Assembly (NCBI GenBank): GCA_928212115.1
Contig: CAKMRJ010001112.1
Span: 408,360,714-408,424,713 of the forward strand
Length of the DNA stretch: 64,000 bases
Direction: 5' to 3'
Source: Lactuca virosa
Lineage: Eukaryota > Streptophyta > Magnoliopsida > Asterales > Asteraceae
Positions 24,305 to 36,119 of the stretch are shown here, one piece after another. Position 1 is the stretch's first letter, and each line of letters starts with the position of its first letter. Under the pieces are notes generated by a model, which made no database searches, was not told where the DNA came from, and worked only from the letters and a program-made list of their open reading frames with translations. Made by a program: the position numbers and the translations under genes.

Positions 24305-24575
24305 GATTCATAATTATTACGCAACATACTTTCTTTTACTTTTTTACCCATAATAGCAATATATACTTACATTTTTACCAATGATAGCAATATGTAATCC
24401 ATAATATCTAACATACATGAATTAGTTTAGACATAATAGCAACAAGTATAACACTTGTAGAGAATGAAAAGTAGTTAAAAGTCGTTGCAAACCATGAAAA
24501 TTGTTGTCAAGGTTAGACATTTTTTACAAAGGGGTTATAAATCAGATAAGAAAAGACCAAAATACCCATCAGTCA

Positions 24576-26311
24576 TCATTGGATTAGTAAATGTTGTTTG
24601 ATCAACAATTCGGGTATTTCCATTGCAGAAATGCTTTCACATCCAAAAATCTCCATAAGCTTTGCATCACATATAATCATCACAGGATTTTCAGGATCCT
24701 ATGATTAAACATCAAACAATCAAATAATCATTTATCCAGATGGAAAAAAAAAAAAAAGGATCTGAAATGTTATTTAATATTTAATTATTTATACCTCAAG
24801 ATTATTGACCTTTATATACTCCCAAATAAGTCTCAAAGCCTCTGATTGAGACATTTGTCTTTCTTGCATATTCAAACAATTTGCAAGTGCTTCAGAAATT
24901 ATAACTTGACATGGAACAAAATCACTACTTTCAACCTTCACTGTTGGTTTCCTACGAGATGATGCCTCTGAAAAATCAACATTTTTGTAATTTAAATTAA
25001 ATCAAAAAGGCAAATTGTAGAAAAACTGAAAAACTATTATATTTTGGGTGACTTTATATATATACTTGTAGGTTCAAGTGGGATGATATGTTTAGCAAGC
25101 AACTTATTCATCTTAAACATATCAGTGGAATCGGTTTCAAAAACAACACGTAAAGCATCATCACAAATTATCTTTCTCTTGTTTCCAGGATCTTGGAGGT
25201 TGTTTTTCTTTATGTAGGCCCATAGTTGCTTCACAATCTGAAAGATATAAGCTTTTATATGAGTGTTTTCTAGTTTCTAGTTAAATATATCAATTCTTTA
25301 AGCAGAAAGTAGGATTCATACATCGGTTCTTGATAAGGATGATTTGCCTAGAATCACTTGTAGCTCAGGTGAAATACCACAGAGCTTATTCAGCCCCCCT
25401 GGCCCACCTCTTCTTTTGTTGGCTGAAGGACTGTGTTCATTGAAAACATTATAGCAATGTCATCGAGGTACACTGCTTCATAAGAAAAGAAACTGAATGT
25501 ATAATGTTGATATGAAGATTCAAAGAGATGAAAGTATGATGGTTTTCTTGCTTTTAACCCTTCATTACATCGGGGAGATTAATGTAGAATCAAATGTTCT
25601 TTCTTTATTCTGGAATGAAGCAAAAAAGGTAAAGAAGCTAAGTGAACGGTCAATTTAGAGGTTATTCCCCCGATTTCAACATAACCCTAATTACATAAAC
25701 GAGAAAAATGGCATAGAACAATAGTTTAAACTGACGAAGAAAACGAGTAGAAATCTGTACCCTTTCTTGATCTTTTCGGGCGATTTCCAAACCGCATTTT
25801 GAATGGGGAAACCTTCATACTTCACCTCCGGTAATGTCTGCACTCGTGACTGCTCTGGAGGAGGCCGCGGCGCCTCAGGGTTACCGAAGTTAAGCTCAAC
25901 CGGGTGTCTCTGGCGTTGTTCTTGATGTTCAAAGGCAAAATGAGAATGGTGATATTGAGGCCGAAGAGGAGGAGGCGCATGAGGCTGTTGATGTTGGAAG
26001 GAAAATTGGGGTTGTTGATGTTGGAAGGAAAATTGGTCTTTAGGTATCCCAGAGGTGGTCACCGGTGAAGAAACGGAGGGTTGGGGCGGCGGTGGAGGGT
26101 TGCGGAATTGGGAGTGGGAGTGGGAGTGGGAGTGGAAGAGGAGTAGGTTGATTTGGTCACGAATGAAAGCTGCCTTGAGACAATGAAAGGAAATCAAACC
26201 CAGTTTTTCACCAAGCTGATTAACAACATGATCGAGAGTAGTGAATGATTTGGGGTGAGATTGGGTGAGAAGAATCTGAATCCCTTTTGCTATCTCTTGA
26301 TCGGACACCAT
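24576..26311 (-). CDS. DEK_C and SWIB/MDM2 domain chromatin protein (copy A)
   Basis: Five exons: 26311-25761, 25430-25322, 25237-25066, 24967-24795, 24698-24576. All introns are GT-AG with matching phases; total 1,128 nt, 375 residues. Residues about 1-60 are a DEK C-terminal-like DNA-binding helix bundle. Residues 60-180 are a Pro/Gln/His-rich linker with a repeated FSFQHQQPQ. A SWIB domain spans about 192-275 (LNKLCGISPEL, LWAYIKKNNLQDP, ICDDALR), and a second SWIB-like domain about 295-372 (LIWEYIKVNNLEDP, MIICDAKL, FGCESIS). Plant proteins of this build are nuclear and related to the BAF60b subunit of chromatin remodellers; a role in transcription is inferred. The DEK_C part has local compensating indels relative to copy B (residues about 38-48). 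This is the only intact host gene I see. Confidence 0.88.
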
Positions 26312-26362
26312 TGCTCTTCACATTAAATAATAATAAATACACCAATTTCACCAAATTGGTTT

Positions 26363-26376
26363 CTCTCTCTCTCTCT
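26363..26376. repeat. (CT)7 microsatellite upstream of the SWIB gene
   Basis: Lies about 50 bases before the ATG, probably in the 5' UTR or core promoter. In copy B the same tract (45313-45344) has about 16 units. Confidence 0.85.
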
Positions 26377-26458
26377 ACAAAGTCTTAAAACTCTGTCCCA
26401 CTCTTCTTTTTTGTCACTGTCTTTATTATCCACACTCCAAATATTTCCCTTTGATAGC

Positions 26459-26464
26459 CACGTG
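26459..26464. promoter_or_regulatory. G-box CACGTG upstream of the SWIB gene
   Basis: GCCACGTGTG about 150 bases before the ATG, kept unchanged in copy B at the equivalent place (about 45435). G-boxes bind bZIP and bHLH factors. The spacing and conservation make it a plausible promoter site, without further proof. Confidence 0.4.
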
Positions 26465-27031
26465 TGATTTTAGTATTGGTATTTTGTTTATTAAGAGTAA
26501 ATTCGAATAAATGAAGGGAGATAATTGGTGTGTTTGTTCTTTAATCTATTTTTTTTCTTGGATATTTCTTTTTACACACCATCCTATACAATCCTATTAC
26601 ACACCAATCTAGTACCAGACAATTTAATGGCAGCATCCATGTACACCATCTTGATCTACAAAACCCAATGCATTTTTTTTCAAAAAAAATGGAACACGAG
26701 CCTTTTTGGGCTTTTAACAACCTTGCAGCTTTTAAACCTTTTCCTATTTTTTTAAACTAACCATCTGGTCAACTCTTAATTTAAACTTTTAAATTTTATG
26801 ATATTTATTATTAAACCTTATATTATTAATAAACCTTGCCGTTAAATTTTTTTTATTTACCATACGATTAATAATAAAGATTGTTCCAGTGACTTTTATT
26901 TAAGTTATATTATATTAAAGCAAAATACAAATAAAATATTTTGTAATATCAACTAAGTTTTAATTAATATGTCATTTAACATTTATACTTTTAAATATAG
27001 AGTTGTAACTAAAATATAAAGGTAAACAAAC

Positions 27032-27099
27032 CATATATATAATATATCTATATATATATATATATATATATATATTATCTATATATATATATATATAAT
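27032..27099. repeat. (TA)n microsatellite
   Basis: Nearly pure TA dinucleotide repeat interrupted by AATC/ATCT. Confidence 0.9.
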
Positions 27100-28163
27100 A
27101 TGAATGTTCATAAATTGTTTGACAAAAATAAATTCATTGTTATTTATTTATTTGATAAACGAACAATTCTAAACATAATTCTTCTTTATACACCCCAATC
27201 TACCCATATCTGTTACCTATATTTTAAAGTCTATTTTGACTTTGTGTTTCTAAGACCACTTTTTCCAATATTTACTGTCAGAGTTTAGATTTTCAAAAAA
27301 CAATATAAAAAACTATAAAATTATATTAGTAAATTTACTGTTCAAATTACATAAAAAATAAAAACTCATTTACAAAAAATACTCTAAACTAAATACATCA
27401 ATATCACCGGAAATACTACCGGAAATATCATCTGAAATACGTTGCTCGTCGGAAATACGTCGCCAGAGCATTTATCGCCGAAAATACGTCACAGTAATAC
27501 TACGGAAAGATATTAGGTTGATGAAAATTTATGTCTCGGATTTTTGTTATGTAATATTTAAAATTAAAAAAAAAATGATGAAAATTTGTTTGGATTTTAT
27601 TTTTCTTATAATATCAATGATATTAGGTTGATGAAAAATTATTTGGAATTTTATTTTTTATAATATTATTTTTTCTGTTATTATATTATACAAACTATAT
27701 TATTATTAATAAAGTTAGTAATAACAAATGTAATTATTAAATAATAATAATTTATGCTTATGTAATAATGAATTAATAACAAAAGTTGGTCAAATAATAA
27801 TTAGATTGTCATTATGATTTAAAAAGTATGGTCAATAAAATAATTATATGATGATAATTACCATCATTAACCAAAAAGTAAACCTAATACTATAGGTTGT
27901 TGTTGTAGATTGATGTTTCCAAAGTAGGACCCTTTTTCTTTTAAACTCGAATAATTTTTATAGTTTGGTTTATTTACATGCCTACTTCTACTAAGATAAA
28001 AAAAAGTCTATATTATCCTTATTTATTTATTTTTATTGATTTTATGTTATTTACTCTTTACAAAAAAATGAAAAGTATTAAGTGTCGTGAGTCATACCAC
28101 CCAATTCTCACCCTCGCAACTAGCTTAAAGATTTAGACATCTCCAGCTTTAAAACCGTCATTA

Positions 28164-28626
28164 GGGAGGAGAGAGTCATTTCCTCCCACCCCACTGAACC
28201 TACTGCCACATTATTTTTTTTTCTTTTTTTTTTTTATCTTTTCCAACCCATAACACATGGAAACCCTGTCTTTTTGAACCCACTCAACTCATTCAATTAA
28301 AAAAAATACAAAACAATCAAGGTAAAATCTTAATTAGCAATAGAGTTACCGCCGATACCACTCCTTCTTCAGCGGGTTGTTTAATTAGTTTCACTAACCC
28401 ACTTCATCACCTCTCTCTACTTTCTCTCTCTCATTTTCTCTTGTACCATGTGTTTTAAAACTTGTACCTTAGTTGTTTTGTATTTTTTTTTAATTGAATG
28501 GGTTGAGTGAGTTAAGAAAGATAAGATTTCCGTGTGTTGTGGGTTGGGAAAGATGAAGATAAAAAAGAGACAAAAACTAATGTGACAGTGAGTTCGGTGG
28601 ATTGGGAGGGAATGACTCCCTCTCCC
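28164..28626. mobile_element. Fold-back MITE, PIF/Harbinger (Tourist)-like
   Basis: 463 bp with long imperfect terminal inverted repeats of about 150 bases. The left end reads GGGAGGAGAGAGTCATT; the right end, complemented, reads GGGAGAGGGAGTCATTCC. Flanked by TTA on both sides (28161-28163 and 28627-28629). Copy B has the unfilled site CATTAGGGC near 45945-45954. A 3-bp TTA duplication is typical of PIF/Harbinger. No coding capacity. Confidence 0.8.
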
Positions 28627-28639
28627 TTAGGACTAGGCT

Positions 28640-30534
28640 CCACTTTCATCTCCAATTCCTATGAAATGTAAGTGTGTAAAAGTTGGACATCGACACATTC
28701 GGCGATACCATCATAGTCGAACACATCTCAATCGACGTCTCTCTAATCGCTTTAAGGATTTGAATATTCTAAATCACTAATATAAAGAAAGAAAGAAGCT
28801 CTTGTTCGAAATCGCCTATTGAAATTGAAAATATAGTCAACCCCACACATTAGATTGTTGTTTTATTGAAATCGAACTGAAGTTGGAACTCACGAACACA
28901 ATAAAGGTTTTAAAACTTGGAAATCGTGAGGATGTAAATAGTTCTTTTGTATTTTGGAATTGTTTTTATTTTTCTGGGTTTGAAATCAAATGGTTTATGT
29001 TTTTAAAATCTAATTCATCTTGTAGGGTTGATGGTGTTAGGTTGAATATATCAATGGTGTTGGGTTTTTTTAATGATTACAATTCAAAATCAATGGGGTT
29101 CTTTTGGGTTGTAACGGCGGGGAGAAAACGAAGGAGAATAAGTAATTATATGTATAAGAGATAATTATTGATTTTGTGTGTGAAGGAGAAAATAGGTAGT
29201 GGTCGTTGGAGCTCCTATAACAAAAAAAGGAGGGTAAAGGAATGAGGATGGGATGTTGGGACCTAATAGTTTTATCATCGATGATTTCTTAGATCCAACA
29301 TCGAGTGTCTCAAATCCGGAGGAAGAAAGGGATGGGTTGGGTTGCAGGGGAGGAAAAATAAGAAGGGGAACGTTGCAACCATGGTTAGTGGTGATGGTGT
29401 TTGGAGGCGATTTTCCTGTGACTGAACACAAGATGGGATGAGATGAGGAGGGGTGGGTAGTCTAGGTTTATCAATTAATGGGACCCATATATTTGTTTAA
29501 ATTATTTAATAATGTAAAAAAGGTAAAAGAGATCAATAAGGGAAAATCAATCTTTTTACACTAATTAGGGACCAATCACGCAACAAAAACATAGCTTAGT
29601 GACTTTCTGAGTTAAAAATGAGTTAAAGACTAAACATGCAAATTACCCCAAACCACAATGACCATTCATGTAACTTACTCTTAATATAATGGTAATTTTG
29701 AATGTGGTAGTAGAGACTATATTTTATATGAGTAATCAAATATGCTCTACCCACCTTTTGTTCATATTCGTATTATTATTCATAAAATCAAGACAAATGT
29801 TAAAATCAAGACAAAGTATTAAAAAAGAATTAGTTGATTCTACATGCTATTATTTTAAATTAACTTACAGAGGTCAAACGACAATGTTCTAGGAAAATCA
29901 ATTGTCTTCTTTAGCCTCAATAAAGATAGAAACTGAGTTACAAGAGAGTTGGCATCACCATGTTGGATTATCTGCTGATTTGCTTAAACTTGACATCGAA
30001 TTGTTTGATTAATATTTACATAATCTTGACACAAACTTTATCTAGTCTTCACTATCCATGTTGGATATTATATTTTTTTTACAATTTACACAGTTACACA
30101 TGTTGCTATGTAAATCTAATATTTGTTTGCTTTTTAGTTTCTCAATTAGTACAAGAGAGTTAACATCACCATGTTCTGCCTTCTGTTCACAAGGTTCTTT
30201 GTATGCACTATACAATATGCAGTCATTTGGTAAATCTCACAACAAAAGAGGTGGTCGCTTCATTGTAAGAGCTAAAAGTGTAAGTTAAATCTCAAATCAT
30301 CTTTCTTTTAAATTTTATGTTATTCCCATTTTGTTTAATGATTATTTTAATGTATCTATCTTGTACACACATGATTACCATTTTAGAGAGATAATCAGAT
30401 CCATGAAGCCTCGTTGACCGTTAACCATTGTCTGTTTCTATCAAGTTGCAAAACTTGGTCCCTGATAAACCCGTAACACCATAATCATTTCAAAATCATA
30501 AGTATGGTGATTAAATGGAAATTAAATAGTAATA
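28640..30534. repeat. Duplicated host segment, copy A distal part
   Basis: Aligns with 45960-47850 in the same orientation at high identity, with small indels. The match ends at AATAACC in both copies, where A continues into a truncated copia LTR. Confidence 0.85.
29871..30476 (+). pseudogene. Relic exons of an unidentified plus-strand gene (copy A)
   Basis: Three exon-like blocks: 29871 onward after TTACAG, 30138-30279 between TTTTAG and GTAAGT, and 30387-30476 between TTTTAG and a TAA stop. The last two have agreeing phase 0. The middle block encodes a Ser/Cys/Arg-rich stretch ending RGGRFIVRAKS, which looks like a plastid targeting region; this is impression only. The first block hits a TGA in this copy. 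A 25-base motif ACAAGAGAGTT..CATCACCATGTT is repeated 211 bases apart, suggesting an internal partial duplication that split one exon. The equivalent start codon seen in copy B is missing here (CTAGG for CTATGG). Confidence 0.35.
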
Positions 30535-30540
30535 ACCGAA

Positions 30541-31311
30541 GGGTTTTGAGCAATCTAACACTCCTAAGGTGTACATGCAACCCTAGAAACCTTGGATCTA
30601 TGTTTTACTAAAATACATGCAAATTTGATTTTCCAATGTTCTTAACCTAACTAGCATGACATGGGGAACTTTGAAACATAAAAGCTAGTAGAAGAACATA
30701 CCTTTCTTGTTGCTTGGATTCCTTGAGAACCTTGTGAGCCTAGCACCTCAAATGTGATGCCTCAAATGTTTCACACAACACCACAACTCTTGGAATAACT
30801 TTGAGAGAAGTACACTATCACTCAAAATCGTCTAGCCCTCTTGTTCTACACATAGTGCCGATTTTGGTAGCCCATGGGGTCCTTTTATAGTTGTGTCACA
30901 AGTAGGGTTACAACATGTAAACCCTAATTGACATGGCTTTTCATATTCCATGATCCATGGATTTATAACCTCCATGGACTATCCATGGAGCACCTTATGG
31001 GTTTTAGCCCAATTCAATAAACCATGGATCATTAACCCACTATATAAGAATGGATGATTTACACAATCAACCCCATATATTTAATTAGTCTCTTTTGATC
31101 ATCAAATTAATTCTGAATTAATTCTTGATCAATACTAATTAAATAATATTATTAATATATTAGAACTTATAATATATTAATAAACCATAAGTGTCATTTC
31201 TCTCATTTTGTCTATCCAAGTGTCATGATGCCATGCAACCCAAATGGACCATGGCAACCGGGTCAAGTACATCCCCAGAGATAGTTATGAACTTAGACAC
31301 CTAATCCAACA
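30541..31311 (-). repeat. 3' LTR of copia element E1, outer tip missing
   Basis: 771 bp, from GGGTTTTGAG to AATCCAACA. The terminal TGTTG is absent and host-like AATAACCGAA precedes it, so the tip has been removed and no target duplication is visible. Confidence 0.85.
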
Positions 31312-32300
31312 GTCTCCCACTTGGATAAGTCTAATAACTATAACTGCAATGATGACTTCAGGAACCGATCACCAATCATAGCTCTTTCAAAGTCTCGCGG
31401 AACTGAGATGATGATGATACGCCATTTAAGATAAGTGATCATATAATCCTCTGTTCTAGATATCAGCCGGACAAATACATGGAACAATGTCTTACCTATT
31501 GTCCAACAATTTGTTTCCCGATTTCCGATTTGTTTGACATAGAACTTAATCGAACACATCAATTTAGTTCTGACCGGGCCCGGTACATAGGTCAAAACAA
31601 AATCATCGAGGGGCCCAGATATCGCTTCTAATCCAAGAAGGAACAGATAAACTTCGACTCATATGCTTGTTCTACTACTTGTTGAATCATACACAAAGTC
31701 ACGTTTTATTAACATCGAGTTACCAATGCGTTTTCGTACAATCAATGTATAACCAACTCATAGTCAACAACTCGTATCTCTAGGTTTGAAGACTTATATG
31801 ATATTACAGTCTCACGATCACTCGAGATAAATTCCATGAAGTGATACAAGTGAGTGTGGGTTGAATCCAATACTCAGAACTTATGAGCACTCATGAGTAT
31901 TGTAGCAACTCTTGCTATGTCGAACACCTTAGACATCTACAAGCCAACTTCATAACAGTCTTGATTCATATCTACTTCCAACATATGGCCGACTGTGGAG
32001 AATTTGAATAATATGATATACCATAATATAATTATTCTGGAAGTCAAAACATGCAAAATGAAATGATAGTAAACAATTGACAGAAGATAGCAACACTTTA
32101 CTTATAAATAAACAACAACTTTTATTTATCATCAAATGTCAATTACACTTTACAAATTTCAAAGCTATCTAATTTCTAAAACTAATATCATCCTTTAGCC
32201 CTATGCGCCTCGCATGCTGAAGATGCTTAACCCTACCCAGTCCCTTCGTGAGGGGATCTGTTGGGTTCTCATCCGATGATACCCTCTTTGCCACGAGGAG
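31312..32300 (-). other. E1 3' spacer
   Basis: Non-coding, similar to 38057-38800 and to the reverse complement of 500-1205. No gene seen. Confidence 0.6.
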
Positions 32301-33136
32301 TCATTCTTCTATTCGATGTCTTATGAAATGGTATTTTCTGTCGATGTGTCTGGATCTCCCGTGATCCCTTGGTTCCTTGGCTAAGGCAACTGCACTTTCA
32401 CTATCACAGAAAATCTCCATAGGCTCCTTTATAGCTGGTACTAATCCAAGGTCTCCAATGAAGTTCTTCGGCCATATAGCCTCATTTGCTGCCTCGCTTG
32501 CCCCTATATACTCCGATTCGCAAGTTGAATCAGCCACTGTCTCCTGCTTGGAACTTTTCCAAGTAATTTCTCCTTCGTTTAAGGTAAAGACCCAGCCTGA
32601 CTGAGAGCGGAAATTATCCCTATCAGTCTGGAAGCTAGCATCACTATACCCTACTACTCTCAAAATTCATCACTCCCACCGAGGGTAAGGACCCAGTCCT
32701 TAGTCCTCCGCAGGTACTTGAGAATGTTCTTTACCGCAGTCCAGTGAGCCTTGCCAGGATTCCCTTGATATTTGCTGACCATGATCAACGCAAAGGCCAC
32801 ATCAGGACGAGTACAAGTCATAGCATACATGATCGAGCCTCCAGCGGAAGCATACAATACTCGAATCATCTCAGCTATCTCAGCCTCTGTACTCGGGCTC
32901 TGAGTCTTACTCAATCTGGCGTTACTCTGGATCGGCAACTCTCCTTTCTTGGAATTCTGCATGCTGAACCTATTCAGCACCTTATCCAAGTAGGTACTCT
33001 GACTAAGTCTAATTAGTCGCTTACTCCTGTCTCTCAAAATCCTTATCCATAGGATATAGGCAGCTTCTTCAAGGTCCTTCATAGCGAAAACACATCCCAA
33101 GCCAGGACTTAACTTCCTGCAGAGTTGGGATGTCAT
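32301..33136 (-). pseudogene. Copia RT end and RNase H (E1)
   Basis: 33136-32660 carries the RT connection region with YLDKVLNRF, GSIMYAMTCTRPDVA and KYLRRTKDW. It is followed after a shift by RNase H, 32663-32301, with YSDASFQTD, QSGWVF, SSKQETVADSTCESEYI and DSESAVALA. All hallmark acidic residues of RNase H appear present. The two blocks overlap by a few bases in different frames near 32660 and the upstream RT is out of frame as well. Confidence 0.9.
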
Positions 33137-33731
33137 TTCCTATGAGTGGTATGTCATCCACATACAGTACCAAAAAGCTAACTATACTCCCACTAGCCTT
33201 GACATATACACAAGATTCATCTTCGCTCCTCGAAAAGCCAAACTCTTTGACTTTCTCATCGAAACAAAGATTCCATCTGCGAGGTGCTTGTTTCAATCCA
33301 TAGATGGATTTCTCAAGCTTACACACTCTATTAGGGTACTCTGTACTGACAAAACCCTCTGGCTGACTCATGTAAACATCCTCAACCAACCTTCCATTAA
33401 GGAAAGCGGTTTTGACATCCATTTGCCATATTTCATAATCATGAAATGCAGCAATGGCTAACATCACCCTAATACACTTAATCTTTGCTACTGGTGAAAA
33501 GGTCTCGTCATAATCAACTCCCGGAGTTTGAGAAAAGCCCTTTGCAACCAGTCGCGCCTCATAAGTGTGTAAATTACCATCCACGTCGGTCTTCTTCTTG
33601 AAGATCCATTTGCACCCGATTGTCTTACGACCTGGTACATTGTCAACCAAGTTCCAAACTTGATTGTCATACATGGACTGTATCTCGTTGTCCATAGCCT
33701 CTTTCCATTTGGCAGACTTAGGGCCTGTCAT
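33069..33731 (-). pseudogene. Copia reverse transcriptase (E1)
   Basis: 220 codons covering the RT palm and fingers: KWIFKKKTDVDG, RLVAKGFSQ, DVKTAFLNG, SIYGLKQAPR and catalytic LYVDDIPLIGND with both aspartates kept. The residue after the catalytic pair is Pro where copia RTs usually have Leu. The frame ends in an unrelated tail near 33075, where the next block continues in another frame. Confidence 0.9.
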
Positions 33732-34004
33732 GGCTTCCGTGTAGCTGTTAGGTTCATCCAGATTTACCAGTGTATTATCACTGATAAGTGTATCACCTTC
33801 CGTAGTAATATGGAAACCATAGTAATGCTCAGGTGCATTCCTAACTCTCGTGGAACGCCTCAGAGGTACAGACTCGTCAGTCGGATCAACATGAGTTTCC
33901 TCCTCAAGTTGACTGCTAGGGTTTGAGGTTCCTTCACCACTTGACTCTTGAATATATTCCAGGTCAATTTGCCTCCCACTGTTTCCTTGGCTTATGAACT
34001 CTCT

Positions 34005-35037
34005 CTATCGAAAGACTCCTCTCCTTGCTACAAATACCACATTATCACTGGGTTTGTAGAAGAGGTAACCAAAGGATTTATGTGCGTAGCCGATGAAAAT
34101 ACACCTTTCACTTCGAGGTTCGAGCTTATCGTGAGTCTCGCGCCTCACGAAAGCCTCGCAACCCCAAATCTTGATGTGGTCTAGATTGGGAACTTTTTCA
34201 GTCCACATCTCGTGAGGTGTTTTGGCAACCTTCTTGGTAGGGACTAGATTAAGAATATGGGCGGCAGTCTCTAAGGCATACCCCCAAAATGATATTGGTA
34301 ACGAAGCTCGACTCATCATGGAACGAACCATATCCAACAAGGTTCGATTACGCCTCTCAGCCACACCATTAAGTTGTGGTGTTCTGGGGAGGTGTCAATT
34401 GTGAGACAATCCCACATTCCTTAAGATAGTCAAGGAACTCTGTACTAAGATACTCACCACCTCGATCGGATCGAAGCATCTTAATGTTCCTACCCAACTG
34501 ATTCTCCACTTCCTGTTTAAACTCCTTGAACTTTTCAAAGGTTTCTGACTTATGCTTGATTAAGTAGACATATTCATATCTACTATAATCATCAGTAAAA
34601 GTCACACAGAAGCGGTTAGCATCCCTTGTGGCGGTTCTGAAGGGTCCACACACATCAATATGTATGAGGTCCAACAAACCCTCACCCCTAGCACAAGAAC
34701 CAGTGAAGGGTGACTTTGTCATTTTTCCAAGTAAACATGATTCACAACTATCATCCAACTTTAGGTCAAATGACTCCAAGACTCCATCCTTTTGGAGCTG
34801 GCCTATGCGTTTCTTGCTTACATGTCCAAGACGACAATGCCATAATGATGCTTTATCCAAGTTAGTGGAAGAATCAATACACAACACATTATTTCCTAGG
34901 TTATCTACAACCGACACAGTTTCATACACACCATCACAAGGTAATGCTTTAAAATAAAGAACATTATTAAAGAAAGCATTAATACCACCACATTCATTAT
35001 CAAACGAAAAGGTAAACCCCTTGTTTGTACAAACCAT
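34005..35037 (-). pseudogene. Copia GAG-pre-integrase and integrase (E1)
   Basis: 35037-34369 has the HCRLGHVSKKRI and CESCLLGKM zinc-binding pre-integrase motif, then the integrase core with HIDVCGPF, FTDDYSRY and SDRGGEYLS. The Glu-bearing motif ERRNRTLLDM lies in another frame at 34364, so a frameshift sits at about 34365 inside the core. 34364-34005 continues with the integrase C-terminal part (WGCEAFV). 33732-34004 between integrase and RT is decayed linker. Confidence 0.9.
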
Positions 35038-35539
35038 GAAAGGAAATAATATTTCTCGTCATTTCAGACGAGTAACAACATTTATTCAAATCTAATGTCA
35101 ACCCACTACTTAGCAACAAAGAATAAACTCCAATCTTGGTGACAGGTGAAGCTTTCCTATTCCCCATGATTAAGTTTATCTTTCCATGATCCACATTCTC
35201 ACTTCTTCTTAGTCCCTGCAAATCAGAACATATGTGAATACCACAACCAGTATCAAGGACCCAAGAATTAGAATGGGGTGAGTTATTAGACAATATAGTG
35301 TAAATACCTGCATGTTTGGGTTTCACTTTCCGATCCTTAACATCTTGCAGGTACTTTGGGCAGTTTCGCTTCCAGTGCGACTTTTCATGGCAATAGAAGC
35401 ATTCAGCCTCTTTAGGGTTGGCAGAAGGAGTGACAGAACCTCTTTCGGTTCCACTCGAAGAGGAGCCATCAAGGGACTTTCCCTTGGTACCTTTCGAAGG
35501 GCTCTTCCTCTTCTTCCATTTACCTTGACCGATTGCTAA
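35000..35539 (-). pseudogene. Copia gag zinc knuckle and protease (E1)
   Basis: Around 35330-35420 the minus strand encodes a CCHC knuckle (CFYCHEKSHWKRNC). It is followed at 35326-35000 by an aspartic protease start, WVLDTGCGIHIC, where copia proteases have DTGC/DSGA. It lies out of frame with the upstream gag frame ending at 35520. Confidence 0.75.
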
Positions 35540-36119
35540 GTGTAACTTCCTCCTTGTTCATGTGATATGTTATTCGGAATTGATCATAACACGAAGGTAA
35601 GGAGTGCAAAATGATGTCAATTGCCAACTCCTCGGGGAAGTTCACATTCAATTTCAGCAAACGGTCCACGAATCTTTGCATTTTCTGCATGTGGCCCGTG
35701 ATGGGTTCACCATCCTTCATCCGGGTTGTTATCATGGAGGAGATGATTTCATACCTCTCTTGACGAGCACTTTGATGGTAGCGGTCCATCAAGTCCTGGT
35801 GCATCTCAAAAGGGTAATAGTCCTCATAGGACTTTTGGAGCTCGGATGTCATTGTGGCCAACATGACACATGCCACTTTGGTGGCATCTCTTTCATGAGT
35901 CCGGAATTCAGTGATCTCCTCAGGAGTAGCAGACGACTCATCAAGTTCCTTAAGCTCCTTGTCGAGGACATATTCCTTGTCCTCGTAACGAGTGACCATC
36001 CTGATGTTCCAGATCCAATCCATAAAGTTGGAACCATCGAAGATGACTCTCCCACAAAGGTTCATGAGAGAGAAGGAGCCGGTAGGGTTTGAGCCAGAAG
36101 CAACATTGCTGGAAGACAT
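35520..36119 (-). pseudogene. Copia gag, UBN2 type (E1)
   Basis: 199 codons from the ATG at 36119. It begins with a short Ser/Asn-rich tail, then FDGSNFMDWIWNIRMV, a typical copia Gag N-terminal motif, followed by the UBN2-like helical region with LLKLNVNFPEELAIDIILHSLP. It loses frame near 35525, before the zinc knuckle. Gag packages element RNA into virus-like particles. Confidence 0.88.

Larger units (their letters stand above)
26312..28160. other. Upstream region of copy A, no gene seen
   Basis: Promoter-proximal DNA similar to copy B up to about 26,545. Then about 1.4 kb (to about 27,945) has no counterpart in B. It is AT-rich with a (TA)n tract at 27032-27099 and no terminal repeats that I can define. 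Either B lost it or A gained it. Confidence 0.5.

Noticed and set aside
28883..29164. 93-codon ORF similar to 46214-46438 in copy B
   Set aside because: The similarity is that of the whole duplicated segment. Frame-changing indels occur between the copies and no splice context or domain is seen.
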